A stretch of DNA of 27,393 nucleotides from a virus. Position 1 is the first letter of the stretch; every line of letters starts with the position of its first letter. A model generated the notes under the pieces. The model had not been told where the DNA came from, made no database searches, and saw nothing but the letters and a program-made list of their open reading frames with translations. Positions 7,003 through 15,600 of this stretch are shown piece by piece. The DNA lies in the IMG/VR virus record IMGVR_UViG_3300044547_000374, positions 1-27,393 of that record. The stretch is one strand, 5' to 3'. Made by a program: the position numbers and the translations under genes.

Positions 7003-9948
7003 TTAATTCTGGCCTGACGAAAGCCTTGTATTAGGAACTTGCAAATAATTTGTTGGTTTACCGTTACTAAAATATACCAAAGATAAATAACGTACTCCAT
7101 TAGCGTCTTCCATAAATACACTATTAGCAGGACCTGTTATGTAATATGCCCACCATCCGTTTGTAATGAATGGGGATGAAGTACTTTGGTCATTATGGAA
7201 ACCTTCATATATTTCATTTGCAGAACTTTCAGGGTTTACTCCAGCACTGTAATTATATTTTAATTGGTGGTTTAACGGGAAAGTAGCATTGCTATCCGGG
7301 CCTGTTATTCCTAATTGCTGTTCACCTGTTCCGCTCGCTATAGCTAATTGTTGATCAGCCGTGTACTCTAGTTCAGTCTGCTCTGATTGCGATGGATATT
7401 GACTTACACTTGACGATATTAATCCAATAGAATAACTAGTGAAAGAAGCAGGTACATTGTTAACATATCTAATTCCAGAATCACCACCTCTCCATATAAG
7501 CACGCCTTGGTCATTATACCAATTCAAAACCAGCTGCCCGGCTATAATACCTATTTCAATTCCAATCTGACCATTAGCATGGCGGAATCTTAAAGCATTA
7601 TCATTACCCATGTTAACAGATAACCCGTTCCATCCGCTCGCTGGATAGTTTGCTGCAGTTCCAGGTGTTACTATGTTATCCACAGAAACGTTTGTCATTC
7701 TAACCTGATTATTTGCAACAGTAAACGGAGCTATGCTTGACGATCCATTATATATTTTAAACTTGTCAGCATTGAATATAACATCAGATGATGTACCATT
7801 TGATAATAACTTCATTGAAGCAATCCTACCTCCAGCGTCTACAGATAATCCATAGCTAGCATTTAGTTTTCCATCAATACCAGCTATTGTATTCTGAGCT
7901 GTTGTAATCGAAGCTGTTTGCCCATTGACAGTTGACGTAAGTGTATTTATAGTATTATTTACTGTTTGCAAAGCATTTGTTCTTGTATTTGCTTCAGTTG
8001 TTATACTACTAGATAATGTATTATAATTGTTTGTTACTGTTGTGCCTAATGTTGTAATAGCTGATGCTCTAGTTGATGCTTCGTCCGTTATTGCAGTATT
8101 AAGCGTTGTAATTGCAGCTCCACGATTAGTAGCTTCTGTATTTATTGCAGCGGTAAGCGTTGTACCTAATGTAGCTCTAGCCGTAGATTCGTTTGCTATT
8201 GCCGTATTTAGCGTATTAACAGCTGCTTCTCTATTTGTTGCTTCAGTAGCTATCGCGGCCGTCAAAGTTGTACCTAATGCCGCTCTTGTAGCCGCTTCAG
8301 TTGTATCTACCTCTTGTAACGTTGTTATTGCCGACGCTCTAGTAGTTGCTTCTGCGTTTATAGCTGCTGTTAATGTTGTTCCTAATGTAGCTCTAGCGGT
8401 TGACTCGTTAGCTATTGCTGTGTTTAATGTTGTTACAGCGGCTTGGCGATTTGTTGTCTCTGTTCCTATTGCCGCGGTTAATGTTGTACCTAAAGCGGCC
8501 CTAGTCTCAGCTTCAGTAACGTCTGCTTGTTGCAAAGTTGCTACAGCAGCTTGTCTATCAGTTTTTTCGGTATTTATTGCAGCAGTAAGTGATGTTACAG
8601 CTGATGTTCTTGCTGAGGTTTCATTTGCTACCGCGGTATTCAATGATGTTATTGCAGCAGCTCTTGCTGAAGCTTCTGTTGTTATAGCTGCATTCAACGT
8701 TGTGCCTAACGCTGCTCTTGTTTGAGCTTCGGTAGTATCAGCTTGCTGTAATGTTGTAACGGCCGATTGCCTATTAGTTGTTTCAGTTGCTATTGCAGTA
8801 CTTAAATTCGTGCCTAACGTAGCTCTAGCAGTCGATTCATCAACTATAGCTTGATTAAGCGTTGTAACGGCTGCTTCTCTTGCGGACGTTTCATCTTCAA
8901 TTGCAGCATTTAAAGCTGTTTCTAAAGCCGCTCTTGACGTTGTCTCGTTAGTAATAGCTGTTTGCAATGTATTTACCGCTGCCTGCCTATTACTGGTTTC
9001 TGTACCTATAGCCGCATTTAATGCTGTTCCTAGTGTCGCTCTTGCAGTAGATTCGTTAACTATAGCTTGGTTTAAAGTTGTTACCGCAGCTTCCCTCGCT
9101 GAGGTTTCATCTTCTATAATAGCGTTTAAAGAAGTCTCAAGTGTTGATCTTGCCTCAGACTCATTAACAATTGCTTCGTTTAATGTGCTTACAGCAGCTT
9201 GTCTATTAGCTGTCTCTGTCTGTATTGCTGCATTAAGGTTAGTGCCTAATGTAGCTCTTGCTGTGGATTCTGTAACTATAGCTTGGTTTAATGTATTAAC
9301 TGCTGCTTGTCTGCTTGACGCTTCACTTTGGATGGCTGCATTCACTGAAGTACCTAAAGTAGCTCTAGCTTCTGCTTCGTTAACTAACGCTTGATTAATT
9401 GTACTTACATTTGCCTGCCTTGTCTCAGCTTCACTATTTATAGCTGCAGTAACATTTGTAATAAGAGTTGCTCTGACTTCAGATTCATTAGCTATTGCTT
9501 CACTTAAAACCGAAATTGCTGCTTCTCTACTTATACCCTCGTCAGTTATTAACGATCTTATTGTATTAACATTTATGCCAGCTAGAGCTATAAAGTCTTC
9601 ATCTTCTACAACTTCGCTATTATGACCAATAGTTACGCCTTGTCTTGTAAATAAATACTTATCTTCATTTATAGCCACGATTAATATATGATACCTAAGT
9701 ACTTCAATATCAGGGTTTAATGAATTAACAAACTCGGCTGGTGTAGAATATTGTCCACCCTCATAGCTTATTTCATGGTATTTTAAAAGACCACCTGTTT
9801 CAGGTTCTAGCCCTTCAAGCATAAACCTACGTACAGCGTTTATTTTATAATTTTTAACAGTAGCGACTTTTTTGTACACTTCTGTACCGACAAGCATTGA
9901 TGTATTATCAACACGTCCCGCTACGTCAAAACTATTTAGTCTACTCAT
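7003..9948 (-). CDS. Long tail fibre / host-specificity protein with 18-residue repeats and DUF1983-like C-terminal region
   Basis: This 981-residue protein has three parts. Residues 1-135 form a non-repetitive head. About 136-660 is a run of close to thirty 18-residue repeats around E-x-x-x-R and T-L-x-x-A-I (for example ETSNRQAAVNTLQTAI and ESTARATLGT), which predicts a long trimeric coiled-coil shaft. From about 690 the pattern LNASYGLSVDAGGRI then FNADKFKIYN resembles the DUF1983 region near the C-terminus of lambda gpJ-type host-specificity proteins; the remainder (760-981) is probably the receptor-facing tip. It lies directly after the lysis cassette and before the chaperonins, so the lysis genes interrupt the adhesin cluster. 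The repeat shaft may vary in copy number. Confidence 0.82.
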   Translation of the reverse strand: MSRLNSFDVAGRVDNTSMLVGTEVYKKVATVKNYKINAVRRFMLEGLEPETGGLLKYHEISYEGGQYSTPAEFVNSLNPDIEVLRYHILIVAINEDKYLFTRQGVTIGHNSEVVEDEDFIALAGINVNTIRSLITDEGISREAAISVLSEAIANESEVRATLITNVTAAINSEAETRQANVSTINQALVNEAEARATLGTSVNAAIQSEASSRQAAVNTLNQAIVTESTARATLGTNLNAAIQTETANRQAAVSTLNEAIVNESEARSTLETSLNAIIEDETSAREAAVTTLNQAIVNESTARATLGTALNAAIGTETSNRQAAVNTLQTAITNETTSRAALETALNAAIEDETSAREAAVTTLNQAIVDESTARATLGTNLSTAIATETTNRQSAVTTLQQADTTEAQTRAALGTTLNAAITTEASARAAAITSLNTAVANETSARTSAVTSLTAAINTEKTDRQAAVATLQQADVTEAETRAALGTTLTAAIGTETTNRQAAVTTLNTAIANESTARATLGTTLTAAINAEATTRASAITTLQEVDTTEAATRAALGTTLTAAIATEATNREAAVNTLNTAIANESTARATLGTTLTAAINTEATNRGAAITTLNTAITDEASTRASAITTLGTTVTNNYNTLSSSITTEANTRTNALQTVNNTINTLTSTVNGQTASITTAQNTIAGIDGKLNASYGLSVDAGGRIASMKLLSNGTSSDVIFNADKFKIYNGSSSIAPFTVANNQVRMTNVSVDNIVTPGTAANYPASGWNGLSVNMGNDNALRFRHANGQIGIEIGIIAGQLVLNWYNDQGVLIWRGGDSGIRYVNNVPASFTSYSIGLISSSVSQYPSQSEQTELEYTADQQLAIASGTGEQQLGITGPDSNATFPLNHQLKYNYSAGVNPESSANEIYEGFHNDQSTSSPFITNGWWAYYITGPANSVFMEDANGVRYLSLVYFSNGKPTNYLQVPNTRLSSGQN
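8020..9540 (-). repeat. Tandem 54-bp coding repeat array
   Basis: In-frame degenerate repeats of 54 bp (18 codons) encode the shaft of the 981-aa fibre. Units alternate between two slightly different types, giving a 108-bp (36-residue) higher-order period. The DNA is diverged between units, mostly at third codon positions, which points to selection on the protein rather than recent expansion. Long open frames on the other strand here are a by-product of the repeat. Confidence 0.8.
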
Positions 9949-9954
9949 TAGATT

Positions 9955-10437
9955 CTATTTAAAATTTTTTAAAAAAGGAAACATAACGCTTCCATACTTT
10001 TCTAATAGCCATATAATAGCTATTGGTACTAATAACCAAAGATACATCCAATAGTTTGCTTTCTTTTCGACTTTCTTAACAAACACTTTTTTAGACTCTG
10101 CTCTTTTTACATTTAACTTTTTTACAGAAGAGACTTTAGCTATATCTTTGGTTTTATCTATCTTAACAGTCTTTTTCTTCTTTGACTTTATAATAGTATT
10201 AGTATAAGACTTACCATCGATAACCATAGGTTTTAAACTATCGATTGGCTTGTATTCTAATTCTTCTTCAGTTTCTACCGTAGCTACGTTTGCTTCTTTA
10301 ACATAAGTTCCGTCAACTTTAACAACAACAGAACTATCAACTTTCGTTTCGATGGCTATTTTTGATACATCGACTTTTCTAGAGGCACAAGAAACTAATA
10401 GTAATAAACTAATAATTAATATAAGACGTTTTGCCAT
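9955..10437 (-). CDS. Probable unimolecular spanin (lipoprotein with C-terminal membrane anchor)
   Basis: From the Met at 10437 the 160-residue product has a lipoprotein signal: Lys-Arg, a hydrophobic core, and a lipobox LVSC with Cys17. A charged, Lys/Val/Glu-rich periplasmic part follows (about 18-127), and then a single hydrophobic helix near the C-terminus (about 129-145, YWMYLWLLVPIAIIWLL). An outer-membrane lipid anchor joined to an inner-membrane helix in one chain is the U-spanin plan (phage T1 gp11), which fuses the two membranes at the end of lysis. It overlaps the endolysin by 29 nt and completes a holin-endolysin-spanin order. A longer frame to 10527 exists, but it would bury the signal peptide, so the internal start is preferred. 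Confidence 0.65.
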   Translation of the reverse strand: MAKRLILIISLLLLVSCASRKVDVSKIAIETKVDSSVVVKVDGTYVKEANVATVETEEELEYKPIDSLKPMVIDGKSYTNTIIKSKKKKTVKIDKTKDIAKVSSVKKLNVKRAESKKVFVKKVEKKANYWMYLWLLVPIAIIWLLEKYGSVMFPFLKNFK

Positions 10438-10867
10438 TTTTTCTGATTGCTTTAAGTATTTGTTTTCTTTGCTTACCAGTTGACTCGTAAGATACGTGAA
10501 CCCAGTCTGGATTTTTATCTGTACCAAACTCCCATATCAATTGATCAAATACTAAACTATCTTTTATATAATTAAATATTTGAGCGTTTGTAATGCTTGT
10601 CCCATCCATATCAATATCCATAGCTTCGCCTGAACAGTGCTGACTTGTCGCAGCGCCTTTTATAGCCTTATTAAGAGCCAAACTTCTGTAACCTGAAGAT
10701 ATACGTATCGGAGACTTAAAGTGTTCTCTAATGGGCTGAAATACGTTCTCAGCTAGCTTCTTCATGTTAGCTAAGTGTTCTTCCGTGGGAGCATTAGTAA
10801 TTCCCCTTCTTTTTGCTTCGTTACTGACAGTCATTTCAGCAAGCGATAGATTTTTAGATAATTGCAT
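10409..10867 (-). CDS. Endolysin, peptidase M15 family
   Basis: This 152-residue zinc peptidase is expected to cut peptide cross-links in peptidoglycan at lysis. The M15 (D-Ala-D-Ala carboxypeptidase-like) zinc site is visible: H77 and D84 in SQHCSGEAMDID, H124 in DWVHVSY, and a candidate general base E113 in LIWEFG. ISSGYRS (57-62) is the usual preceding loop. There is no signal peptide, so it needs the adjacent holin for release. The gene joins the holin through a one-base TAATG overlap at 10867 and overlaps the spanin-like gene. Confidence 0.9.
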   Translation of the reverse strand: MQLSKNLSLAEMTVSNEAKRRGITNAPTEEHLANMKKLAENVFQPIREHFKSPIRISSGYRSLALNKAIKGAATSQHCSGEAMDIDMDGTSITNAQIFNYIKDSLVFDQLIWEFGTDKNPDWVHVSYESTGKQRKQILKAIRKNGKTSYINY

Positions 10868-11301
10868 TAGCTTGTTAGTTGGTTTATATCGTCTTTTGTT
10901 TCTTTAGCTCTATTTAGTGCTTTTTTCAACAACGCCCACATATCAATACTAAAAGTTTCTTCTATATTTTCTTTAACAGACACTAGCTCAACAAATATTA
11001 ATACGATTGCACAAACTTTGGTAAACATGAAGTCAAAACCAAATGCATGTTTAACAAACTCGTTTAATACGTATTTATCCATAACAAATAAGAACAATAT
11101 ACATATTTCGTATAAAGCCATTTTACTTATTACGTTTGAAAGTTTTCTGCTTCTGATACTTGCCCATCCGTGTAATTTAACGCTTTTAAATATTCCAGTG
11201 AACGTATCTAATATTATAGAAGCCCCAACGGCTACAAGTAAACCATATATTGGCATAAACAATAGCAGTATTGATGTTACGATGTAATTAATATATCTCA
11301 T
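10867..11301 (-). CDS. Holin (phage_holin_4-like)
   Basis: This 144-residue membrane protein has an N-terminal hydrophobic stretch (about 6-33) containing the DTFTGIFK motif typical of the phage_holin_4 group, and two further segments (about 64-80, YEICILFLFVMDKYV, and 92-109, KVCAIVLIFVELVSV). The tail is charged and cytoplasmic-looking. It would open the inner membrane to let the M15 endolysin out. It overlaps the next gene by one base and is separated from an upstream small basic gene by a TAATG as well. Confidence 0.8.
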   Translation of the reverse strand: MRYINYIVTSILLLFMPIYGLLVAVGASIILDTFTGIFKSVKLHGWASIRSRKLSNVISKMALYEICILFLFVMDKYVLNEFVKHAFGFDFMFTKVCAIVLIFVELVSVKENIEETFSIDMWALLKKALNRAKETKDDINQLTS

Positions 11302-11438
11302 TATCTCCCCTGGCCTTTATATGTTTTCTTATAGTTCTTAGAGTCTTTCAGTTTTGATGTCTTTGTTTTTGAATGAACACCAGGTCGACTTATTTTCTTT
11401 TTATCTAGCTTAGTAGATTCTGCTTTTGCTTTAGCCAT
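11301..11438 (-). CDS. Small basic phage protein, 45 aa
   Basis: The protein starts MAKAKAEST and is about one third Lys/Arg, with the core RPGVHSKTKTSKLKDSKNY and ending KGQGR. Proteins with this RPGVHxKTKTSKLK pattern recur in marine phages with no known role; the charge suggests nucleic-acid binding or packing in the capsid. A longer frame opens at 11507, but its extra 23 residues overlap the end of the upstream gene and look unnatural, so the Met at 11438 is chosen. Confidence 0.72.
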   Translation of the reverse strand: MAKAKAESTKLDKKKISRPGVHSKTKTSKLKDSKNYKKTYKGQGR

Positions 11439-11446
11439 ATTGTTTG

Positions 11447-11959
11447 TTATTGTGTAAATATTATTTGACCTATTCCTGTTCCTGCTCCAGCAGGCGATAT
11501 TTGACATGAGAATGTATAACTATATGTACCTGGCCCTAACGTAAAAGTTGTTGAGTTTAATGTTCCAGTTGTTGTCTGTCTAGCTCTTCTACTATTTCCA
11601 TTTATATTTATAATAGTATCTGTGCTAAAATTTCCTGTAGACGTTGATCTAGCGTTAAAAGTAGCACTAGAACCACTTATTATAACTACGCCGCTAAAGC
11701 TATTGCTCTGGCTACCCGTATATGAAAAACCGCTACTAAATACAACAGAGTTAGCTGGGGCGGCTGAATGATTATATGAATACCATTCTGATATTGATGC
11801 AGGGTCACTTGAACTTGGCCTACTAGAGCTATTCGTATTTATAGCTCCATACCCTCCATCTTCAGCTGTGTTTATAGATATCGTGGACGTTCTGGCCCTG
11901 CCTAATTCAACATTGATATCACCCATTGACATTGTTGCGTATGCTGCTGGTAATGCCAT
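11447..11959 (-). CDS. Small tail-fibre-like structural protein, 170 aa
   Basis: The first 30 residues (MALPAAYATMSMGDINVELGR, then ISIN) follow a pattern common at the start of phage fibre or tip proteins (ISM..INxELG). The remainder is Ser/Thr/Gly-rich beta-type sequence (STGNFSTDTIININGN, TFTLGPGTYSYTFS) with no cysteine except C152 region, consistent with a beta-sandwich adhesin or tip. It is part of the adhesin cluster 11447-19975. Confidence 0.65.
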   Translation of the reverse strand: MALPAAYATMSMGDINVELGRARTSTISINTAEDGGYGAINTNSSSRPSSSDPASISEWYSYNHSAAPANSVVFSSGFSYTGSQSNSFSGVVIISGSSATFNARSTSTGNFSTDTIININGNSRRARQTTTGTLNSTTFTLGPGTYSYTFSCQISPAGAGTGIGQIIFTQ

Positions 11960-11965
11960 GATAAA

Positions 11966-12301
11966 TTATTTTAATTCGTTAATATTCCAAGGAAGAGATA
12001 CTCCTTTATAAATAAAACCTGATTTGTATTTTATTTCATCATCAACCATTTGCTTAGCTAATTCAATATCAGCTATTGATTCAATCCAAGAGATAATAGT
12101 ATCCTTACTAATTTCTTCAACAGGTACAAATGATTGATCTATTGGCGCTGCTAACTTTACCATTCCAGGTAATCTAGATGTGATACCATTATCGGATTCA
12201 GCTACGTACTCGTATATAACCTCAGTTATAACTTTATTTAACTCTCCGATAGAAGGTTCACATCTTAATTCCTGTATCTCGTAATTGTAAGTAATAGCCA
12301 T
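11966..12301 (-). CDS. Small virion-associated protein, paralogue 2 (111 aa)
   Basis: The protein starts MAITYNYEI and aligns along its length with the next gene: MAITY, then GELNKVITEV against GELTNVVTRV, then a tryptophan-containing IISWIES against VISWLET, and a shared end SLPWN against PLPWA. So it arose by tandem duplication. It resembles the small MAITYT proteins linked to tail fibres in aquatic phages (possibly the family listed as DUF7936, from memory). Function is unknown; the location between fibres suggests a fibre-associated protein. Confidence 0.65.
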   Translation of the reverse strand: MAITYNYEIQELRCEPSIGELNKVITEVIYEYVAESDNGITSRLPGMVKLAAPIDQSFVPVEEISKDTIISWIESIADIELAKQMVDDEIKYKSGFIYKGVSLPWNINELK

Positions 12302-12663
12302 TATACCTCTGGTTCTACAACTGGTTCTACAACTTCTTCAACCGGAGCCCAAGGAAGAGGAGTGTCTACGTGCATAGGTTCAACCTGCCCCGATATTTGC
12401 TTTTCTATCCTTTCTTGCATGTGAGGTTTGTCTGCGTGAGTTTCTAACCAAGATATTACATCTTCTTCAACTAATTCAGCTAAAGGTTTAAAGTCTGCGT
12501 CTCCGGGAGCTGGCATTGGCGTAACTCCAGCAAAAACTCCTTCAATACCATTTTCATTAATACCTTTGTAGTCGTATCTAACTCTTGTTACTACGTTTGT
12601 TAATTCTCCAAGTACTGGAGCAACCTCAATTTTGTTTACTTTAAATGTGTACGTAATTGCCAT
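12301..12663 (-). CDS. Small virion-associated protein, paralogue 1 (120 aa)
   Basis: This is the upstream member of the tandem pair. It has the same plan as its paralogue (MAITYTFKV, GELTNVVTRVRYDYKG, DVISWLETHAD, PLPWAP) and an extra acidic Pro/Val/Glu tail (VEPVVEPEV) that the other lacks. It is joined by one-base TAATG overlaps to the 1540-aa fibre (12663) and to the paralogue (12301), so the three are probably co-translated. The role is unknown but likely tail-associated. Confidence 0.68.
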   Translation of the reverse strand: MAITYTFKVNKIEVAPVLGELTNVVTRVRYDYKGINENGIEGVFAGVTPMPAPGDADFKPLAELVEEDVISWLETHADKPHMQERIEKQISGQVEPMHVDTPLPWAPVEEVVEPVVEPEV

Positions 12664-15600
12664 TATTTATTTATTAATTTATTTACTAATTCTTTTAATT
12701 CTTCTATTTGTGTCTGTTGTTCTTTTATAGCTTCAATTAATAACCCGGTTATGTTACCGTAAGAAACACCGTATTCGTCAACATCTTCAGCATAAGTAAC
12801 TACCTCTGGTAATACTTCTTGTATTTCTTGAGCAATTACACCGACTTGTCTTTTCTTAGAATCGTCATCTATTCTATTGTAGTATACGCCTCTTAGCTTA
12901 TTTACTTTATCTAAAGCATTATCTACAGTGATTATATTTTCCTTCTTTCTTCTATCAGAGTATGCAACAATATCACCTTCAGCATATAATGATCCTCCAA
13001 CATAAGCTCTATACGAACTAGAAGTTGTAGACGTACTTATTGCAGTACAGTTATTTCCAACGTGATGGTATAAGTACCATCTTCCATTAGTTTCTCTGTA
13101 TATACCACCATTACCCGCTGAATCGTACATAATTCCGTTCACCCCGCTGAATGAGTCGTAAATACCTCCCCAATTATTTTTAGACCCTTGTAGTCTAAAC
13201 TGAGTATAACTACTTCCATCATTTGCATGAAAGTGTGCACCATAATTACTAGGCCAATATAATCCATAAGATCCATTAAACTGCATCCAAGTATTAGTCT
13301 GGTAATAACTAGTTCCAGATTTATTTGGAGCATCCATGTTATATGATGAGTACATCTCGTATAATGTACCATAAGATGTTGCATTCGAAGCTTGCACGCT
13401 TATGTAAGCTCTCGGTGTTCCATTTCTTTGAAAGTGCATTGCGCACATTTGAAGTACATCCCCACCGGCATAACCATTAATCCATAACGTATCTGACCAA
13501 TACCCAGCGGTTGCAGTCATTGCAGCTTTTAGACCAACACCCATTCCAAAATAAGTTTGAGGGTTTAATTGTTGACCTCCTACATAAGCAGTACGCAAAT
13601 GACCAGCATTGTCAGAGTTAGTTGCATTTGTAGCTGAACCAGCACTTCCAGCACTTCCAGCACTATCAGCATATCTTGATACATCAACTCTAACTCCGTA
13701 TGTATTTGATCCATTCCATCCCATCAATGTTGGATATGAGCCAGACCAGTTATTTTGAGGATTTGTATTACTACATGAAGTTCCACTTGGAGTAGTCCCG
13801 TTAGAAGCATCAAATATAACATGACTACTACCATAGTTTTTCCAAGATAGCATACCTACAACATTGTCTATAACACCAGATCCTGCCCAGTTACTTTGAC
13901 CTCTAGAAAGAACAGCATAAGATCCTACACTATTTGTGTCTATAACTCTATATTGACCCTCGTTTTGATAAAAGAATCCATCAGCATAAGGATGTATTTG
14001 ACCTCCAGAGTAAGCTAATGCAAATTCACCTCCATCAGGTGATGTGGCTCCACGTAGTCTAGTTGAAGAAGCTAAAGATGCTGGTTTCCATCCACCTTCT
14101 AAAGGCCAAGCATAGCTACTATAATTTCCACCGTGTAATACTGTATTACCATTTACAAGGAGGGTCTGATTGAAATAGAAACTAGGTCTATCTGTATATA
14201 TATGGCAAGTACCGCCGTTTTTTGGCCCTATATCAATATACCCGCTAGGCGTTTGAAATCTATGAGATGCATCTGTATTAGGATTAAAATAATAACCAGA
14301 ATCATTAGCGTCATAATATATAGGTGAATACATATTGTCAGTAGCTTGTACAGAATTGCTCTTTAACTGTCTTAAGTCACCAGAAACCCAGGAATACGAG
14401 TCTGACTCAATGCCTATAGAGTAAGCTCCACCGAGATCCATAACGTTATTGTAATACGTTCCGTTTTGTATTTTTCTTAATACAACTTGGCCATATTCCC
14501 ATACACTAGATCCGTTTCCTATCACAATACAAAATCTACCGTCTTTAACGGCTAATCTAACCGGTTTATTTGTATAACCGACAACTTGAGCTCCGTAGTT
14601 ATGCCACTGCGTACTCCAGTTATGCCCACCGATTGTTACCGTGCAAACATTGTTGCTGTTATATTCATATATATCTATAACGGCATGAATCATACCATAA
14701 TTAGACGTTGTGCCTGGAAGTTTAATTACAACAGCTCCAGTGGCGTTTCCTGATGCACCCCATTGAACCAAAGGTCTTGATAAATTATTGCCTTGCTCAA
14801 CAGCTCCTGCTATCTGTAAAGATGTAGTAGTTGAAGCGGGATCTAAATAATATCCTGTGTCATTTGAATCATAGAATATAGGAGAACGCATACTATTATT
14901 AGCCAATACATATCCATCATTAATAACCATCTGAGTGCCATTGTTCCAGTCATAGAAATCTAATCCCCAAAAAACAATTCTAGCGAAAGTATTTTGATTC
15001 TCAAAAGCTAAACCAGGGCCTGATCCACCTCCATATCCTCCAAACCAAGAAGTATTACCAGCTACGCTCAATCCACCAGTTAATGATGTATATTGAGATC
15101 CGTCTATAGTCATTGCTAAATTGCAATTCTGTCCAGAGTAAAATTTAAACGAACCTTTACCTGCGCTATTACCTTGTGACTTGAATAACATATCGTAGTC
15201 AGCTCCGACTAACAATCTAGCATCATAGTTGGAAACTCCTCCGTAAAGTATTAATTTATCACCAGCTCCTGATCCATTTATAGTTGTATTTATCGCGCTG
15301 TATCTTGAACTATCGCCAAAAGATATTGCTTGGTATTGTCTTGTTGTACTATTAAAATCACCGTAGTATGAAGTATCGTTTGAATCATAGAAGATAGGCG
15401 CTCTGGCACTATTTCCAGCTGTCAAATAATCTGTTACTTCAAATATTCCTCTTACATATCCTCCGCCATTTTGGCCTTGTTGTATTCTAAATGTTGTTGA
15501 AGCATCAACGTTTGATGTTCCTTGATAAACATCTTCATCAATTACTCTAAATACATGACCGCTATCTCCAGCTCCATATATAGTAGTACCATCATTATCA

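Noticed and set aside
8027-8725. Long plus-strand open frame opposite the 981-aa fibre gene
   Set aside because: It is the antisense reading of the 54-bp repeats (Ala/Val-rich, repetitive); the minus-strand frame is longer and has recognisable fibre domains.
8020-9540. CRISPR-like or satellite array
   Set aside because: The 54-bp repeats are diverged, contiguous and in frame with the fibre protein; there are no spacers.
11301-11507. Longer version of the 45-aa basic protein
   Set aside because: The extra N-terminal part overlaps the preceding gene and reads Asn/Arg-rich noise; the Met at 11438 gives the typical MAK start.
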